From NCBI GenBank assembly GCA_017625565.1, contig JAGAKN010000014.1, positions 62,001 through 126,000 of the forward strand: 64,000 nucleotides of DNA. The letters run 5' to 3'. Below the pieces are notes generated by a model. It saw only the letters and a list, made by a program, of their open reading frames with translations. It searched no databases and was not told the origin of the DNA. A program made the translations under genes and the position numbers. This DNA comes from Clostridia bacterium. GTDB lineage: Bacteria; Bacillota; Clostridia; Christensenellales; Borkfalkiaceae. This document shows positions 42,546 through 50,686 of this stretch, one piece after another (position 1 is the stretch's first letter; each line of letters opens with the position of its first letter).

Positions 42546-45119
42546 ATGAAGAAGAACAAAAAACTCGTGTTAGCGTCCATTCTTGCGGCAGGCTTTGCTT
42601 TTGGTGGAGCAATGGCGCTTAACGCAAACGTAGCAAGTGCGGATAGCGCATTCACAGGCGTAGACTTTACGAACGTCGTAATGTCGAAAGGCGCAGCGGT
42701 ACGTGTTTCAGCTGACGTAAACGATACTAACTACGGTATCCGTTTCCAAATGAACATGGACCAAACAACGTACACTGCGTTGGAAGGCAAAGGCGCAAGC
42801 TACGGTATTGCAATTTTCCCTGCAGATTACAACTACGCAATTAGCGAAAGCGCAATTTTTGCAGAAGGTAGCAAAGCAACGCTTGTGACAAGCGAAACGC
42901 TTTCGGATGTAAACGAAGACGGCACGTACGATATGTGGGGTTCGCTTACGAACATCAAGCCTGCAAACGTCACGCGTGAATTCGTAGGTATCGGCTACGT
43001 CGAACTCAATGGCGAATACAAGCTCGCTAACGCATACGGCGGAGATATCGCAAACAACACCCGTTCGATTTATTACGTAGCGCAACTTGCAGTAGACAAC
43101 AACGATCCAAAAGCGGAGATAGCACAAGAAACGTACATAGATACGTTTGATACGACGGGTAAGGAATATGCGTACAAAGTAAACCACGTCTACAAGAAAG
43201 ACGGCGAAGTCGTAAAAACAGACGTTGCAACGGAATACGGTACGCTCAACGGTACGGCAACGGCAACGCGTAGAGCGGACGGCTACTATAAATATAACGA
43301 AGTTGGCTCGACGTTAAGCGGAAAGTTGTACGCAAACACCAAGACGACGCTTACGGTTGTATACGAAGACAATACGGTTGCCACGACGTATAATGCGGAC
43401 TACGTAAAAGAAACGAGCGGAACGGTTGCGTTGGATTTGACGAAATTCCAAGCGGAAGTAGGTGGCGTTGAAAAAGTCTACGTAGACGGCGCGGAAGTAG
43501 CGACGACGAAAATTAACGAAACGCAACTCAGCGTTCCCGTGGTGGCAGGCGCGCGCGAAATCGCGGTATACGACGGCGATAAGTGCTACGTAGCAGACGT
43601 GAAAGTTGCCGACTACGAAATTAGCGACCAAGCAACCTTGCAGGCTTGGGGGAACGTAAGACACACGGCAAAATACGCAGTCGTATGCAACGACGTTGTT
43701 TGTGACGGTAGCACGGATTTGCACGTTTGGACGAACCCGTTCTTAGGTACTTTGGACGGTTTAGGACATACGGTTTCGAATGCGTACTATTCAGGCGGTC
43801 TCTTTGCGGAAGGCGGTATCCAAGCAGGCGCGGTGATGAAAGACGTGGCGTTTAAGAACGTGAAATTTAGCCACGCAAACTACGGGTTGCTTGGTATGAC
43901 CGTTTCGGGCGGTACGTTGGAAAACGTCGAGATATCGGCAAGCTTTGCAACATTTGACTGGGACAACGGTAAAGGCAGTTTGCTTTGCGATAAGATTACG
44001 GCGACAAACGGCGAGTTTGTTATGCGCAACGTAAAATTAAGATATACGCTTGAAGATGCAGATTTAGACACGGTAGCGAGATTGTACGACGACGAAGGCG
44101 GTACATACGGTACGATCATGGAAAACGTCGAGATTATTTCCCTTGGTAAAGTAGCAAAACAAGGCGAAAAAGCAGACGGCAAGGCGACGGCGTCGATCAC
44201 GCTTGGCGAGAAATCGAAATGGACGAACGTACAAATCTTTGACAAAGACGATTTGGACGTGCAAGTAGACAAGGTTAAAAACGATACCTTCACCGACAGC
44301 TGGACGGATAATAATGCAATTAAAACGTTCCAATTACGGGTAGGTTCTTATAACACGGCGCATTGTATGGATTATCCAGATGATAAAACGTCTAGTGACG
44401 ACGGTAAGGAAGGTGTGGTAGACTTCCAGGCGTTTGGGAACTTGTTGAAGAGTATGGGCGTGGACATCGTTGGTTTGCAAGAAATGTATGACGACAGTAA
44501 TGATTTTTTGTATCCAGACTATAATAAACAAACGCAAAAACTTGCGGAGTATTTTGGTGCGCCGTATTACACGTGGGAGTCTGCCAAGGAGTTTGATTGG
44601 GGCGGAAACGTGGACATCGGGAACTCGGTAATCAGTAAGTATAATATCACGAACGTAGAAACGTACGCAGTACCTGCACCTGTAGTTGGCGACAGTGATT
44701 ATCAAGCGGAATACAGCGAGAATTATGAAGATCGGGTAATCGTCAAGACGACGATTGACATCGGTACGGAAATTTGCTTTATCACAACGCATTTTGGGCT
44801 AGTCGGCGCAGAACAAGCCCGTATGGTTGCAAAACTTGTGGAAGTGCTTGATGCGGAAACCCGTCCTGTGATCCTTTGTGGGGACTTTAACAATTCGCCT
44901 ACTTCTACCTATTTGAAACCGATTTACGACCGTTTACAAAGCACGGCGGATCTTACGGGCAAACGCAACGAATTTACATGCTCGTCTTGGAATCCTACAC
45001 AGACGATCGACTACATCTTCGTATCTGATCACTTTATTGTAAAAGATTACGGCGTAGTGGACGTACTTATGTCCGACCATATGCCGATTTGGGCGGATCT
45101 GGAGATCGTCGTTCACTAA
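42546..45119 (+). CDS. Secreted multidomain protein with C-terminal EEP domain, third member of the triad
   Basis: An 857-residue exported protein. Residues 1-33 form a signal peptide ending near VASADS. Residues about 35-200 are a beta-rich domain (VRVSADVNDTNYGIRF, YGIAIFPADYNY). Residues about 205-360 are further beta-rich, Thr-rich modules. Residues about 370-560 contain a repetitive beta-helix-like stretch (LGTLDGLGHTVSNAY, GLFAEGG, LENVEIS). The EEP domain occupies about 595-857 with SYNTAH, GLQEMYD, TTHFGL, CGDFNN, IDYIFVS and SDHMPIW. No LPXTG, SLH or other anchor is visible. The gene is very rich in GCA and GTA codons compared with its neighbours. AAGGAG lies before the ATG; the 84-base A/T-rich gap upstream may hold a promoter but I cannot fix one. 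Confidence 0.85.
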   Translation: MKKNKKLVLASILAAGFAFGGAMALNANVASADSAFTGVDFTNVVMSKGAAVRVSADVNDTNYGIRFQMNMDQTTYTALEGKGASYGIAIFPADYNYAISESAIFAEGSKATLVTSETLSDVNEDGTYDMWGSLTNIKPANVTREFVGIGYVELNGEYKLANAYGGDIANNTRSIYYVAQLAVDNNDPKAEIAQETYIDTFDTTGKEYAYKVNHVYKKDGEVVKTDVATEYGTLNGTATATRRADGYYKYNEVGSTLSGKLYANTKTTLTVVYEDNTVATTYNADYVKETSGTVALDLTKFQAEVGGVEKVYVDGAEVATTKINETQLSVPVVAGAREIAVYDGDKCYVADVKVADYEISDQATLQAWGNVRHTAKYAVVCNDVVCDGSTDLHVWTNPFLGTLDGLGHTVSNAYYSGGLFAEGGIQAGAVMKDVAFKNVKFSHANYGLLGMTVSGGTLENVEISASFATFDWDNGKGSLLCDKITATNGEFVMRNVKLRYTLEDADLDTVARLYDDEGGTYGTIMENVEIISLGKVAKQGEKADGKATASITLGEKSKWTNVQIFDKDDLDVQVDKVKNDTFTDSWTDNNAIKTFQLRVGSYNTAHCMDYPDDKTSSDDGKEGVVDFQAFGNLLKSMGVDIVGLQEMYDDSNDFLYPDYNKQTQKLAEYFGAPYYTWESAKEFDWGGNVDIGNSVISKYNITNVETYAVPAPVVGDSDYQAEYSENYEDRVIVKTTIDIGTEICFITTHFGLVGAEQARMVAKLVEVLDAETRPVILCGDFNNSPTSTYLKPIYDRLQSTADLTGKRNEFTCSSWNPTQTIDYIFVSDHFIVKDYGVVDVLMSDHMPIWADLEIVVH

Positions 45120-45145
45120 ACGAATAGAATAGGAAAAAAACAACC

Positions 45146-45169
45146 GCCGACGGCTTTTTAGCCGTCGGC
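45146..45169 (+). promoter_or_regulatory. GC-rich hairpin abutting the cdaA ribosome-binding site
   Basis: GCCGACGGCT (45146-45155) pairs with AGCCGTCGGC (45160-45169), loop TTTT. The cdaA site TGGAGG starts two bases after the stem. There is no T-run on the plus strand, so this is either a poor terminator for the secreted EEP gene or a structure that affects translation of cdaA. Confidence 0.6.
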
Positions 45170-45180
45170 TTGGAGGAAAT

Positions 45181-46053
45181 ATGGGTTTAACACTTTTGGC
45201 GACAACGTGGAATTGGGCGGAATTGAAAGACGGGATTAGCGCGTTCTTCGATGGATTCGGCGTGTTATACGCAATGGAAATCTTTTTGTTCTTTGGATTG
45301 ATTTATTTCGTGTCCAAGGTTTTGCGAGATAGCGACGCGACGAAACTCATGCTCTTATACTGGGTAATGCTAATCGCCGGTGCGGTTTTGCACGTATTCG
45401 ATAAGGAATTGATGACGAAACAGTTCTTTTTGATGTACGTTATTCTCATTTCGGCGATTATGCTCATATTATTTAGTATGGAAGTTAAAAAATATTTTTG
45501 GGACGTCCATAAATCGTCGGATAACGTTTTTGAAAAAATTTTGGGCGGGAATACGGAAGTGTATTCCAGCGAAGATACCGAACGTTGTATCGCGAATATT
45601 GTAAAAGCGCTCCAAAATATGTCGAAGAACAACGTCGGGGCTTTGATCGTACTTTCGAAAGGGAGTTTGCCTAAACAAGTTTTACAAAGCGGCGTTTCGA
45701 TCGGTGCGGAAATTTCCACGCAACTCATTGAAGGGATTTTCTTCCCGAAAGCGCCCTTGCACGACGGCGCGTTGGTCATTCACAGCCATAAAATTCAATC
45801 GGCAGGGTGTTTCTTGCCGTTGACGCAAAAAACGAGTTATCCCAAGGAATACGGCACACGTCACCGCGCCGCGATCGGTATTACGGAAGTTGCCAACGTC
45901 ATTTCGTTGGTCGTTTCGGAAGAAACGGGGATTATTTCCATCGTAAAACAAGGCAACGTGACGAGATACGCCGATTACGATATGTTGATGGACGCATTGA
46001 AGGATTATTATTGGCAAGAAATGCCGTTGACGGATAAGAAAACGCGGAGGTAA
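45181..46053 (+). CDS. cdaA: Diadenylate cyclase CdaA
   Basis: Membrane-bound enzyme that joins two ATP into c-di-AMP, a second messenger controlling potassium uptake, osmolyte transport and wall integrity. The 290-residue protein has three transmembrane helices (about 28-48, 56-74, 80-98), and a cytoplasmic DAC domain with the catalytic APLHDGALVIH and GTRHRAAIGIT motifs. CdaA normally works with the membrane regulator CdaR and glmM encoded next to it; here only a 34-residue CdaR-like stub follows, then lysC. TTGGAGG lies before the ATG, directly after a strong hairpin. Confidence 0.95.
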   Translation: MGLTLLATTWNWAELKDGISAFFDGFGVLYAMEIFLFFGLIYFVSKVLRDSDATKLMLLYWVMLIAGAVLHVFDKELMTKQFFLMYVILISAIMLILFSMEVKKYFWDVHKSSDNVFEKILGGNTEVYSSEDTERCIANIVKALQNMSKNNVGALIVLSKGSLPKQVLQSGVSIGAEISTQLIEGIFFPKAPLHDGALVIHSHKIQSAGCFLPLTQKTSYPKEYGTRHRAAIGITEVANVISLVVSEETGIISIVKQGNVTRYADYDMLMDALKDYYWQEMPLTDKKTRR

Positions 46054-46059
46054 GGACAA

Positions 46060-46164
46060 ATGAAATTCGGTAAATTCTTGAAAAATTTATTTTTCTCTAA
46101 ATTTTGGATTAAGGCACTTTCTTTGGCGTTGGCTTTCTTAGTGGTTTTGACGTTAAACGTCTAA
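46060..46164 (+). CDS. 34-residue membrane microprotein, apparent CdaR (YbbR) N-terminal stub
   Basis: ATG at 46060 follows GGAGG (46046-46050) by nine bases and the cdaA stop by six. The product is a single hydrophobic helix with a basic start: KFLKNLFFSKFWIKALSLAL is the first two-thirds, then a short hydrophobic stretch and a stop at 46162-46164. The FWIKALSLALAF pattern matches the N-terminal transmembrane segment of CdaR/YbbR proteins, which normally continues into several extracellular YbbR domains. No YbbR-like coding sequence follows in any frame before lysC at 46235. Either the gene was truncated and kept, or it is a genuine small membrane partner of CdaA. The good ribosome-binding site favours translation. 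Confidence 0.7.
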   Translation: MKFGKFLKNLFFSKFWIKALSLALAFLVVLTLNV

Positions 46165-46234
46165 TCAAAACAGCTTTAAAGGGGAAAGGTTGAAATTCTT
46201 TTGTACGGCGTAAAGTACGCTTGAAAGGAGTATT

Positions 46235-47557
46235 ATGGGTATAAAAGTTTGTAAATTCGGTGGAACGTCTATGGCGGACGGAAACGTGATGTTGCGCGCG
46301 GCGGATATTATTAAGGCGGATCGAGAACGTCGGTTCGTCGTGGTTTCCGCGCCGGGAAAACGTTTCAGCGGAGATATCAAAGTGACCGATCTTCTGTATC
46401 AATGTTCCGATGCGATCGAAGCGGGGGATTTGTCGGCGTTTGAAAAGACGTTTGCAAAAATCCGCGAGCGGTTTATGCAGATTCAAAAAGAAACAGGCAA
46501 AGACGTCGGAATGGCGCAGAGCTTGGATCTGATTGAAACGGAAATTAAAAAGGGTGCAGGGCGCGATTATTGCGCGTCCCGTGGCGAATACCTTGCGGCG
46601 AAAATTATGGCGTCGGTGTTGGATATTCCGTTCGTGGACGCGACGGAATTCGTCCGTTTTACCGTTGACGGAACGTTGGATGAAAAGACGTTCGAGCTCG
46701 GTGAAGAAATCTTAAAAAAATGCGGTAAAGCCGTCGTGCCCGGGTTTTACGGGTTAGACGTCAACGGAAAGGTAAAAACCTTTTCGCGTGGTGGTGGGGA
46801 TATTTCGGGCGCGATCGTAGCGCGTTCTGTGATGGCGTCGTTGTATGAAAATTGGACGGACGTCAGCGGTTTTTACGCCTGCGATCCACGGATCGTAGAC
46901 GCCCCCCGATGGATTCCCGAATTGTCCTATCACGAACTTCGAGAACTCTCGTATATGGGCGCGAACGTTTTGCACAGCGAATCGATTTTCCCCGTTCGAA
47001 GCGCCGGGATTCCGATTCGGATTTGCAACACTTTCCGTCCCGAAGACGCAGGTACGTATATCGTACAGTCTTCCACGCGCGATTTCCGCGAAAACGTTGT
47101 CACGGGGATTGCAGGAAAGCGTGGGTTTACGTCCATTACTTTGGAAAAATCCTTGATGAATACCGAAGTCGGGTTTGTCCGCAAAATTTTGGACGTCATC
47201 GGCAACCACGGGATTTCGTTTGAACATTTGCCGTCAGGGATCGATACTATGTCTTTGGTGATTGATAACGAGTTTTTGAAAGAAGGCACGTTAGAACAAA
47301 TTCTGAAAGAAATGCAAGAAGCGGTGCATCCTGATAAAATCTACACGCACGAAGATATCGCGCTCGTCGCGACGGTAGGACACGGTATGGCGAAAAACGT
47401 CGGTACTTCCGCGCGTTTGTTCAAAGCGTTGGCGATCGCTGGGGTAAACGTCAATATCATCGACCAAGGCTCTTGCGAGCGGAACATTATCGTAGGCGTT
47501 GAAGGCGAAGATTTCGCAAAATGCTTACGCGCGATTTATAACGAATTCTTTATTTAA
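46235..47557 (+). CDS. lysC: Aspartate kinase
   Basis: Phosphorylates aspartate, the first step toward lysine, methionine and threonine. The 440-residue protein begins VCKFGGTSMADG (nucleotide-binding), has the catalytic-domain blocks SRGEYLAAKIM, SRGGGDISGAIVA and WTDVSGFYACDPRIV. It ends in two ACT domains (about 300-440) with EVGFVRKILDVIGNHGISFEH and the VNVNIIDQGSCERN motif, expected to bind the inhibitory amino acid. No lysine riboswitch is visible in the 70-base gap upstream, so control is probably at the protein level. AAGGAG precedes the ATG. Confidence 0.95.
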   Translation: MGIKVCKFGGTSMADGNVMLRAADIIKADRERRFVVVSAPGKRFSGDIKVTDLLYQCSDAIEAGDLSAFEKTFAKIRERFMQIQKETGKDVGMAQSLDLIETEIKKGAGRDYCASRGEYLAAKIMASVLDIPFVDATEFVRFTVDGTLDEKTFELGEEILKKCGKAVVPGFYGLDVNGKVKTFSRGGGDISGAIVARSVMASLYENWTDVSGFYACDPRIVDAPRWIPELSYHELRELSYMGANVLHSESIFPVRSAGIPIRICNTFRPEDAGTYIVQSSTRDFRENVVTGIAGKRGFTSITLEKSLMNTEVGFVRKILDVIGNHGISFEHLPSGIDTMSLVIDNEFLKEGTLEQILKEMQEAVHPDKIYTHEDIALVATVGHGMAKNVGTSARLFKALAIAGVNVNIIDQGSCERNIIVGVEGEDFAKCLRAIYNEFFI

Positions 47558-47577
47558 CGTACAAAGGAGTAGGGTAA

Positions 47578-48408
47578 ATGAAAGTTTTGAAAGTCAATTT
47601 GCAAGAAGAATATCCCTTTTTAGAAGGGGGGATGCTCGAGTGTATTATAACGGAGCAGGTATGGGACGAAGACGTGGACTGGAAACGTCCTGCAATCGTC
47701 GTTGTACCCGGTGGTGGCTACGGAATGACAAGCCGCCGCGAAGGTGAACCGATTGCTAACGCGTTCCAAGGTAAAGGTTTTCAAACTTTTATCCTGTGGT
47801 ATTCTTGCGATCCTGACGTCGTCCGCTATCCCGAACAGTTGTTGCAGTTGGCATCGGCGGTGGATTATATCAAAAAACACGCGAAAGAATTTTATGTAAA
47901 TCCCGACGAAATTTTCCCTGTTGGGTTCTCGGCGGGCGGACATTTGGTCGGTAATCTTGCGGTAGAACATCAAAGCGTTTCCGCGAAAATCGGTCAAACG
48001 CTGGATTGCAAGCCGACGGCGGTAGGGCTTTGCTATCCCGTGATTTCGAAAATCCACGGACACCAAGGCTCCTACGAGAATTTATTAAACGGCTACACGG
48101 ACGAAGCGAAAACGGAATTGTTAAAGACGTTGAACTTGGACGAAGCCGTCAACGAACAAACTCCCCCGGCGTTTATTTGGGCGACCTTTTCGGACGATGG
48201 TGTGCCGTCGGATAATGCGCTCCGCTATGCGATGGCAATGGATAAAATGCGCATTCCCTACGAATTACATATTTATCCCCAAGGTCATCACGGCTTGTCG
48301 ACGGCGGATTTTGAAGTGAACGCGGTCAACGAAGGGATCAAGAAAGTACGCGCTTGGGTGGACGATTGCGCGAAATTCTTCCGATTATACGTTTCGGAAA
48401 CTTATTAA
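47578..48408 (+). CDS. Alpha/beta-hydrolase esterase (BD-FAE/acetyl-esterase-like)
   Basis: A 276-residue cytoplasmic serine hydrolase with no signal peptide. The oxyanion-hole block is VPGGGYGMTSRREGEPIA near residue 44, the nucleophile Ser is in VGFSAGGHLVG near residue 125, the Asp is in FSDDGVPSDNAL, and the His is in YPQGHHGLS. This set resembles BD-FAE type esterases and related acetyl-xylan or acyl-sugar esterases of gut Firmicutes. The substrate cannot be fixed. AAAGGAG lies before the ATG; it follows lysC by 20 bases but is probably functionally unrelated. Confidence 0.85.
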   Translation: MKVLKVNLQEEYPFLEGGMLECIITEQVWDEDVDWKRPAIVVVPGGGYGMTSRREGEPIANAFQGKGFQTFILWYSCDPDVVRYPEQLLQLASAVDYIKKHAKEFYVNPDEIFPVGFSAGGHLVGNLAVEHQSVSAKIGQTLDCKPTAVGLCYPVISKIHGHQGSYENLLNGYTDEAKTELLKTLNLDEAVNEQTPPAFIWATFSDDGVPSDNALRYAMAMDKMRIPYELHIYPQGHHGLSTADFEVNAVNEGIKKVRAWVDDCAKFFRLYVSETY

Positions 48409-48414
48409 TTCGTG

Positions 48415-48443
48415 AAAAAAGGACGGTTAACCGTCCTTTTTTT
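48415..48443. terminator. Bidirectional terminator between esterase and deacetylase genes
   Basis: GGACGG/CCGTCC stem (48421-48426 with 48431-48436) with TTAA between them, flanked by six As on the left and seven Ts on the right. It serves the converging genes on both strands; the minus-strand stop codon lies inside it. Confidence 0.9.
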
Positions 48444-49254
48444 GTTTGCGTAGACGGATATATTCTCCGCCTTTTCGCATGGCGCAATCGTGCGCTTTGG
48501 CTAATTGCGACAGACTAACGACTTGGTAGCCCTGCCCGTATAAATCCGGCAATAAGCGTTTTAAGGCGTCCACCGTTTGCGGATACCCGTCGTGCATTAG
48601 AACGATCGCTCCGTCGGATAGGCGTTCGGTCACACTCTCGTAAATGCGTTGCGCGTCCGCGCCCGTCCAGTCTAGCGTGTCGATATTCCAAGAAAGCAAG
48701 GGTACATCGGCGACGGATTTTACAAGCTCGTTGGTTTTGCCATACGGCGCACGGAGTAAATGCCGTGGTTTCCCGTCCGCTTGGCAAAGCAACTCGTCCG
48801 TGGCGTCGATTTCGTGGCGGAGTGTTTGCTCGTCCAAAGAAGTCAAATCCAAATGATGGTGGGTGTGGTTGCCGAGTTCAAATCCCAGCGTAAGCGCGGT
48901 ATGCAAAAGGTGGGGGGTATGCTCGTGAAAGCGTCCGCCGTTAAAAAAGACGGTGGCGGATGCGGGACAATCGGGATAACGTTCGTTGAAATCAGCGAAA
49001 ACGGCGAAAATATTTTCCAAAGTTTTTGACGGCGCGTCGTCAAAAGTAAACGAGATTAATTTGCGTGTCGTATCGATTTTGCTGACGTCTACGTCGGAGA
49101 GATCCCAAAATTCGTTGTCGGTTTTTTCCAAAGGGGTTGTTTCCGTTAAGTCTTTCGAAAGGAGTTTGGGGGATTGTTTTTCGTGTGTACAAGCAGGGAT
49201 GCTTGCAAAAAATAATACGGCGATTAATACATTTTGCAATAAAAACTTCTTCAT
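48427..49254 (-). CDS. Polysaccharide deacetylase lipoprotein (NodB/CE4 domain)
   Basis: A 275-residue predicted lipoprotein. Signal peptide residues 1-22 end with IPAC, Cys22 being the lipidation site; a short linker follows. The NodB domain has all five CE4 motifs in order: SFTFDDAP (metal Asp), HTHHH (metal His pair), LRAPYG, DTLDWTG and LMHDG. CE4 enzymes remove acetyl groups from peptidoglycan N-acetylglucosamine or from other acetylated polymers outside the membrane. The distance from the converging esterase gene is only a terminator. The minus-strand upstream region shows no clear promoter. Confidence 0.9.
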   Translation of the reverse strand: MKKFLLQNVLIAVLFFASIPACTHEKQSPKLLSKDLTETTPLEKTDNEFWDLSDVDVSKIDTTRKLISFTFDDAPSKTLENIFAVFADFNERYPDCPASATVFFNGGRFHEHTPHLLHTALTLGFELGNHTHHHLDLTSLDEQTLRHEIDATDELLCQADGKPRHLLRAPYGKTNELVKSVADVPLLSWNIDTLDWTGADAQRIYESVTERLSDGAIVLMHDGYPQTVDALKRLLPDLYGQGYQVVSLSQLAKAHDCAMRKGGEYIRLRKQKKDG

Positions 49255-49328
49255 AATGCAAGTATTTGCGCTTTTTTGGCTTTTATGTTGTGAAAAAGCA
49301 CAAAAAATACGGAAAACGGGAAAAAGAC

Positions 49329-49357
49329 TTGACAGGGCTTGTTTGGAATGGTATAAT
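49329..49357 (+). promoter_or_regulatory. Perfect consensus promoter before the NahK-like gene
   Basis: TTGACA at 49329-49334 and TATAAT at 49352-49357 with a 17-base spacer and the extended -10 TGG. Transcription should start near 49364, leaving a leader of about 105 bases in which I see no conserved RNA structure. Confidence 0.95.
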
Positions 49358-49468
49358 AAATATAATAAAGTTAGCTACTTGACAATCTCGTTTAGAAGTT
49401 TTAGGGGATTGAATAGATAACTTGGGGGAAGAGTATTTTTGGTGAAAGGCTCTAATTTTGGAGATGTA

Positions 49469-50575
49469 ATGAAAGAAGAAATGCAAGTGCAAGAGGCCTG
49501 CGCACGTTTTGGGATACAAGGGGAGTACAAAAGCTTTGAGATTATCAACAGCGGGCATATCAATACGACTTACCAGGTGACGTTTTTCCGCGACGGACAA
49601 GACAAGCGTTATATCTTGCAAAGGGTAAATACGTACGTTTTTGAAAAACCCGTGGAAGTAATGGAGAATATCATTGCAGTCACGCAATATATTCGCCAAA
49701 AAGTGAAAGAAAAGCAAGCTACGGCGAAACGCAACGTCTTGCATTATTCGCAGGCGACGGACGGTAGATATTATACGTATATGGAAGACGGCAGTTTTTG
49801 GCGGTGTTATCGCTATATAGACGATTCCGTGTGCTATATGCAGGTAGACGATCTATCGGTTGTGGAAGAAGCAGGGGTTGCTTTTGGGGAGTTCCAGCTT
49901 TATCTTGCGGATTTTCCTGTGTCGAATTTGAATATTGTTATTCCGCATTTCCATAATACGGTGCAACGTTATGCTACGTTTAAGGCGTCGGTGGAAAAGG
50001 ACGCGGTTGGACGCGCGAAAGGAATTGAAGATGAAATCGCGGGGTATCTTGCGTTTGAAGAAAAAGCGACGCAATTGTATCGTTTGCAATCCCAAGGGAA
50101 GTTGCCTTTACGTGTGACGCATAACGATACGAAAATTAGCAACGTTTTATTCGACAAAGATACGCATAAGCACCTTTCAGTAATCGATCTGGATACGGTG
50201 ATGCCAGGGTTAATTGCTACCGATTTCGGTGACGCGATCCGCATTTTAGCGTCGCGAACCGACGAAGATGAAAAGGATCTTGAAAAAGTCGGGATCAATT
50301 TGGAAAAATACAAAGCGTTTACCAAAGGGTTCGTCAACACCTTGAAAATGCGTATGACCGATACGGAAAAACAAACGCTTGCGCTTGGTGCGTTCACGAT
50401 GACGGCGGAATGCGGTATGCGGTTTTTGACGGATTATTTGGATGGGGATAAGTATTTCAGGGTGCATTATCCGACGCAAAATCTCGATCGCGCAAGATGT
50501 CATTTGAAGTTGGCAAACGATATGTTGGAACACTTCGACGTAATGCAAAAGATTGTCAATGAGTACTTAGATTAA
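49469..50575 (+). CDS. APH-family kinase, N-acetylhexosamine 1-kinase-like
   Basis: A 368-residue cytoplasmic phosphotransferase. The catalytic loop VTHNDTKISNVLFD and the metal-binding VIDLDTVMPGL with TDFGDAIR are typical of the aminoglycoside-phosphotransferase fold. The HNDTK form and flanking sequence resemble NahK/LnpB, which phosphorylates GlcNAc or GalNAc at C1 to feed lacto-N-biose or mucin-sugar salvage. The open frame reaches TTG 49439 and GTG 49442, but ATG 49469 has GGAG at the best distance (five bases). It is alone between a consensus promoter and a terminator. No lacto-N-biose phosphorylase is nearby, so the substrate stays open. Confidence 0.8.
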   Translation: MKEEMQVQEACARFGIQGEYKSFEIINSGHINTTYQVTFFRDGQDKRYILQRVNTYVFEKPVEVMENIIAVTQYIRQKVKEKQATAKRNVLHYSQATDGRYYTYMEDGSFWRCYRYIDDSVCYMQVDDLSVVEEAGVAFGEFQLYLADFPVSNLNIVIPHFHNTVQRYATFKASVEKDAVGRAKGIEDEIAGYLAFEEKATQLYRLQSQGKLPLRVTHNDTKISNVLFDKDTHKHLSVIDLDTVMPGLIATDFGDAIRILASRTDEDEKDLEKVGINLEKYKAFTKGFVNTLKMRMTDTEKQTLALGAFTMTAECGMRFLTDYLDGDKYFRVHYPTQNLDRARCHLKLANDMLEHFDVMQKIVNEYLD

Positions 50576-50576
50576 A

Positions 50577-50608
50577 AAATCGGCGGAAATTCCGCCGATT
50601 TAATTTTT
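50577..50608. terminator. Terminator serving the NahK-like gene and the small minus-strand gene
   Basis: A 12-bp near-perfect palindrome (50577-50588 with 50590-50601). On the plus strand TTAATTTTTG follows; on the minus strand the A-run before it becomes a T-run. Confidence 0.8.
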
Positions 50609-50686
50609 GTGTTTGAATATTGCCATTAAAATTACTCCAAAATTCCCGCCGATAACAATTCCGATAGAAAATCCAACCCAAAACAT
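50600..50686 (-). CDS. 28-residue membrane peptide
   Basis: Read on the minus strand, AAAGGAGAG stands seven bases before an ATG at 50686. The product has 28 residues, starts MFWVGFSIGIVIGG, is hydrophobic for about 23 residues and ends in FKHKN. A stop at 50600-50602 runs straight into a terminator. It resembles the DUF3789-type single-helix peptides common as unannotated genes in Clostridia, but such a short match cannot be certain. Function is unknown. It is convergent to the NahK-like gene and divergent from the next gene. Confidence 0.65.
   Translation of the reverse strand: MFWVGFSIGIVIGGNFGVILMAIFKHKN

Noticed and set aside
46165..46234. Lysine riboswitch before lysC
   Set aside because: The gap is only 70 bases and shows no conserved riboswitch core; it is far too short for the lysine class.
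49379..49410. Second TTGACA at 49379 as another promoter for the NahK-like gene
   Set aside because: No -10 hexamer lies at a proper distance; the consensus promoter at 49329-49357 suffices.
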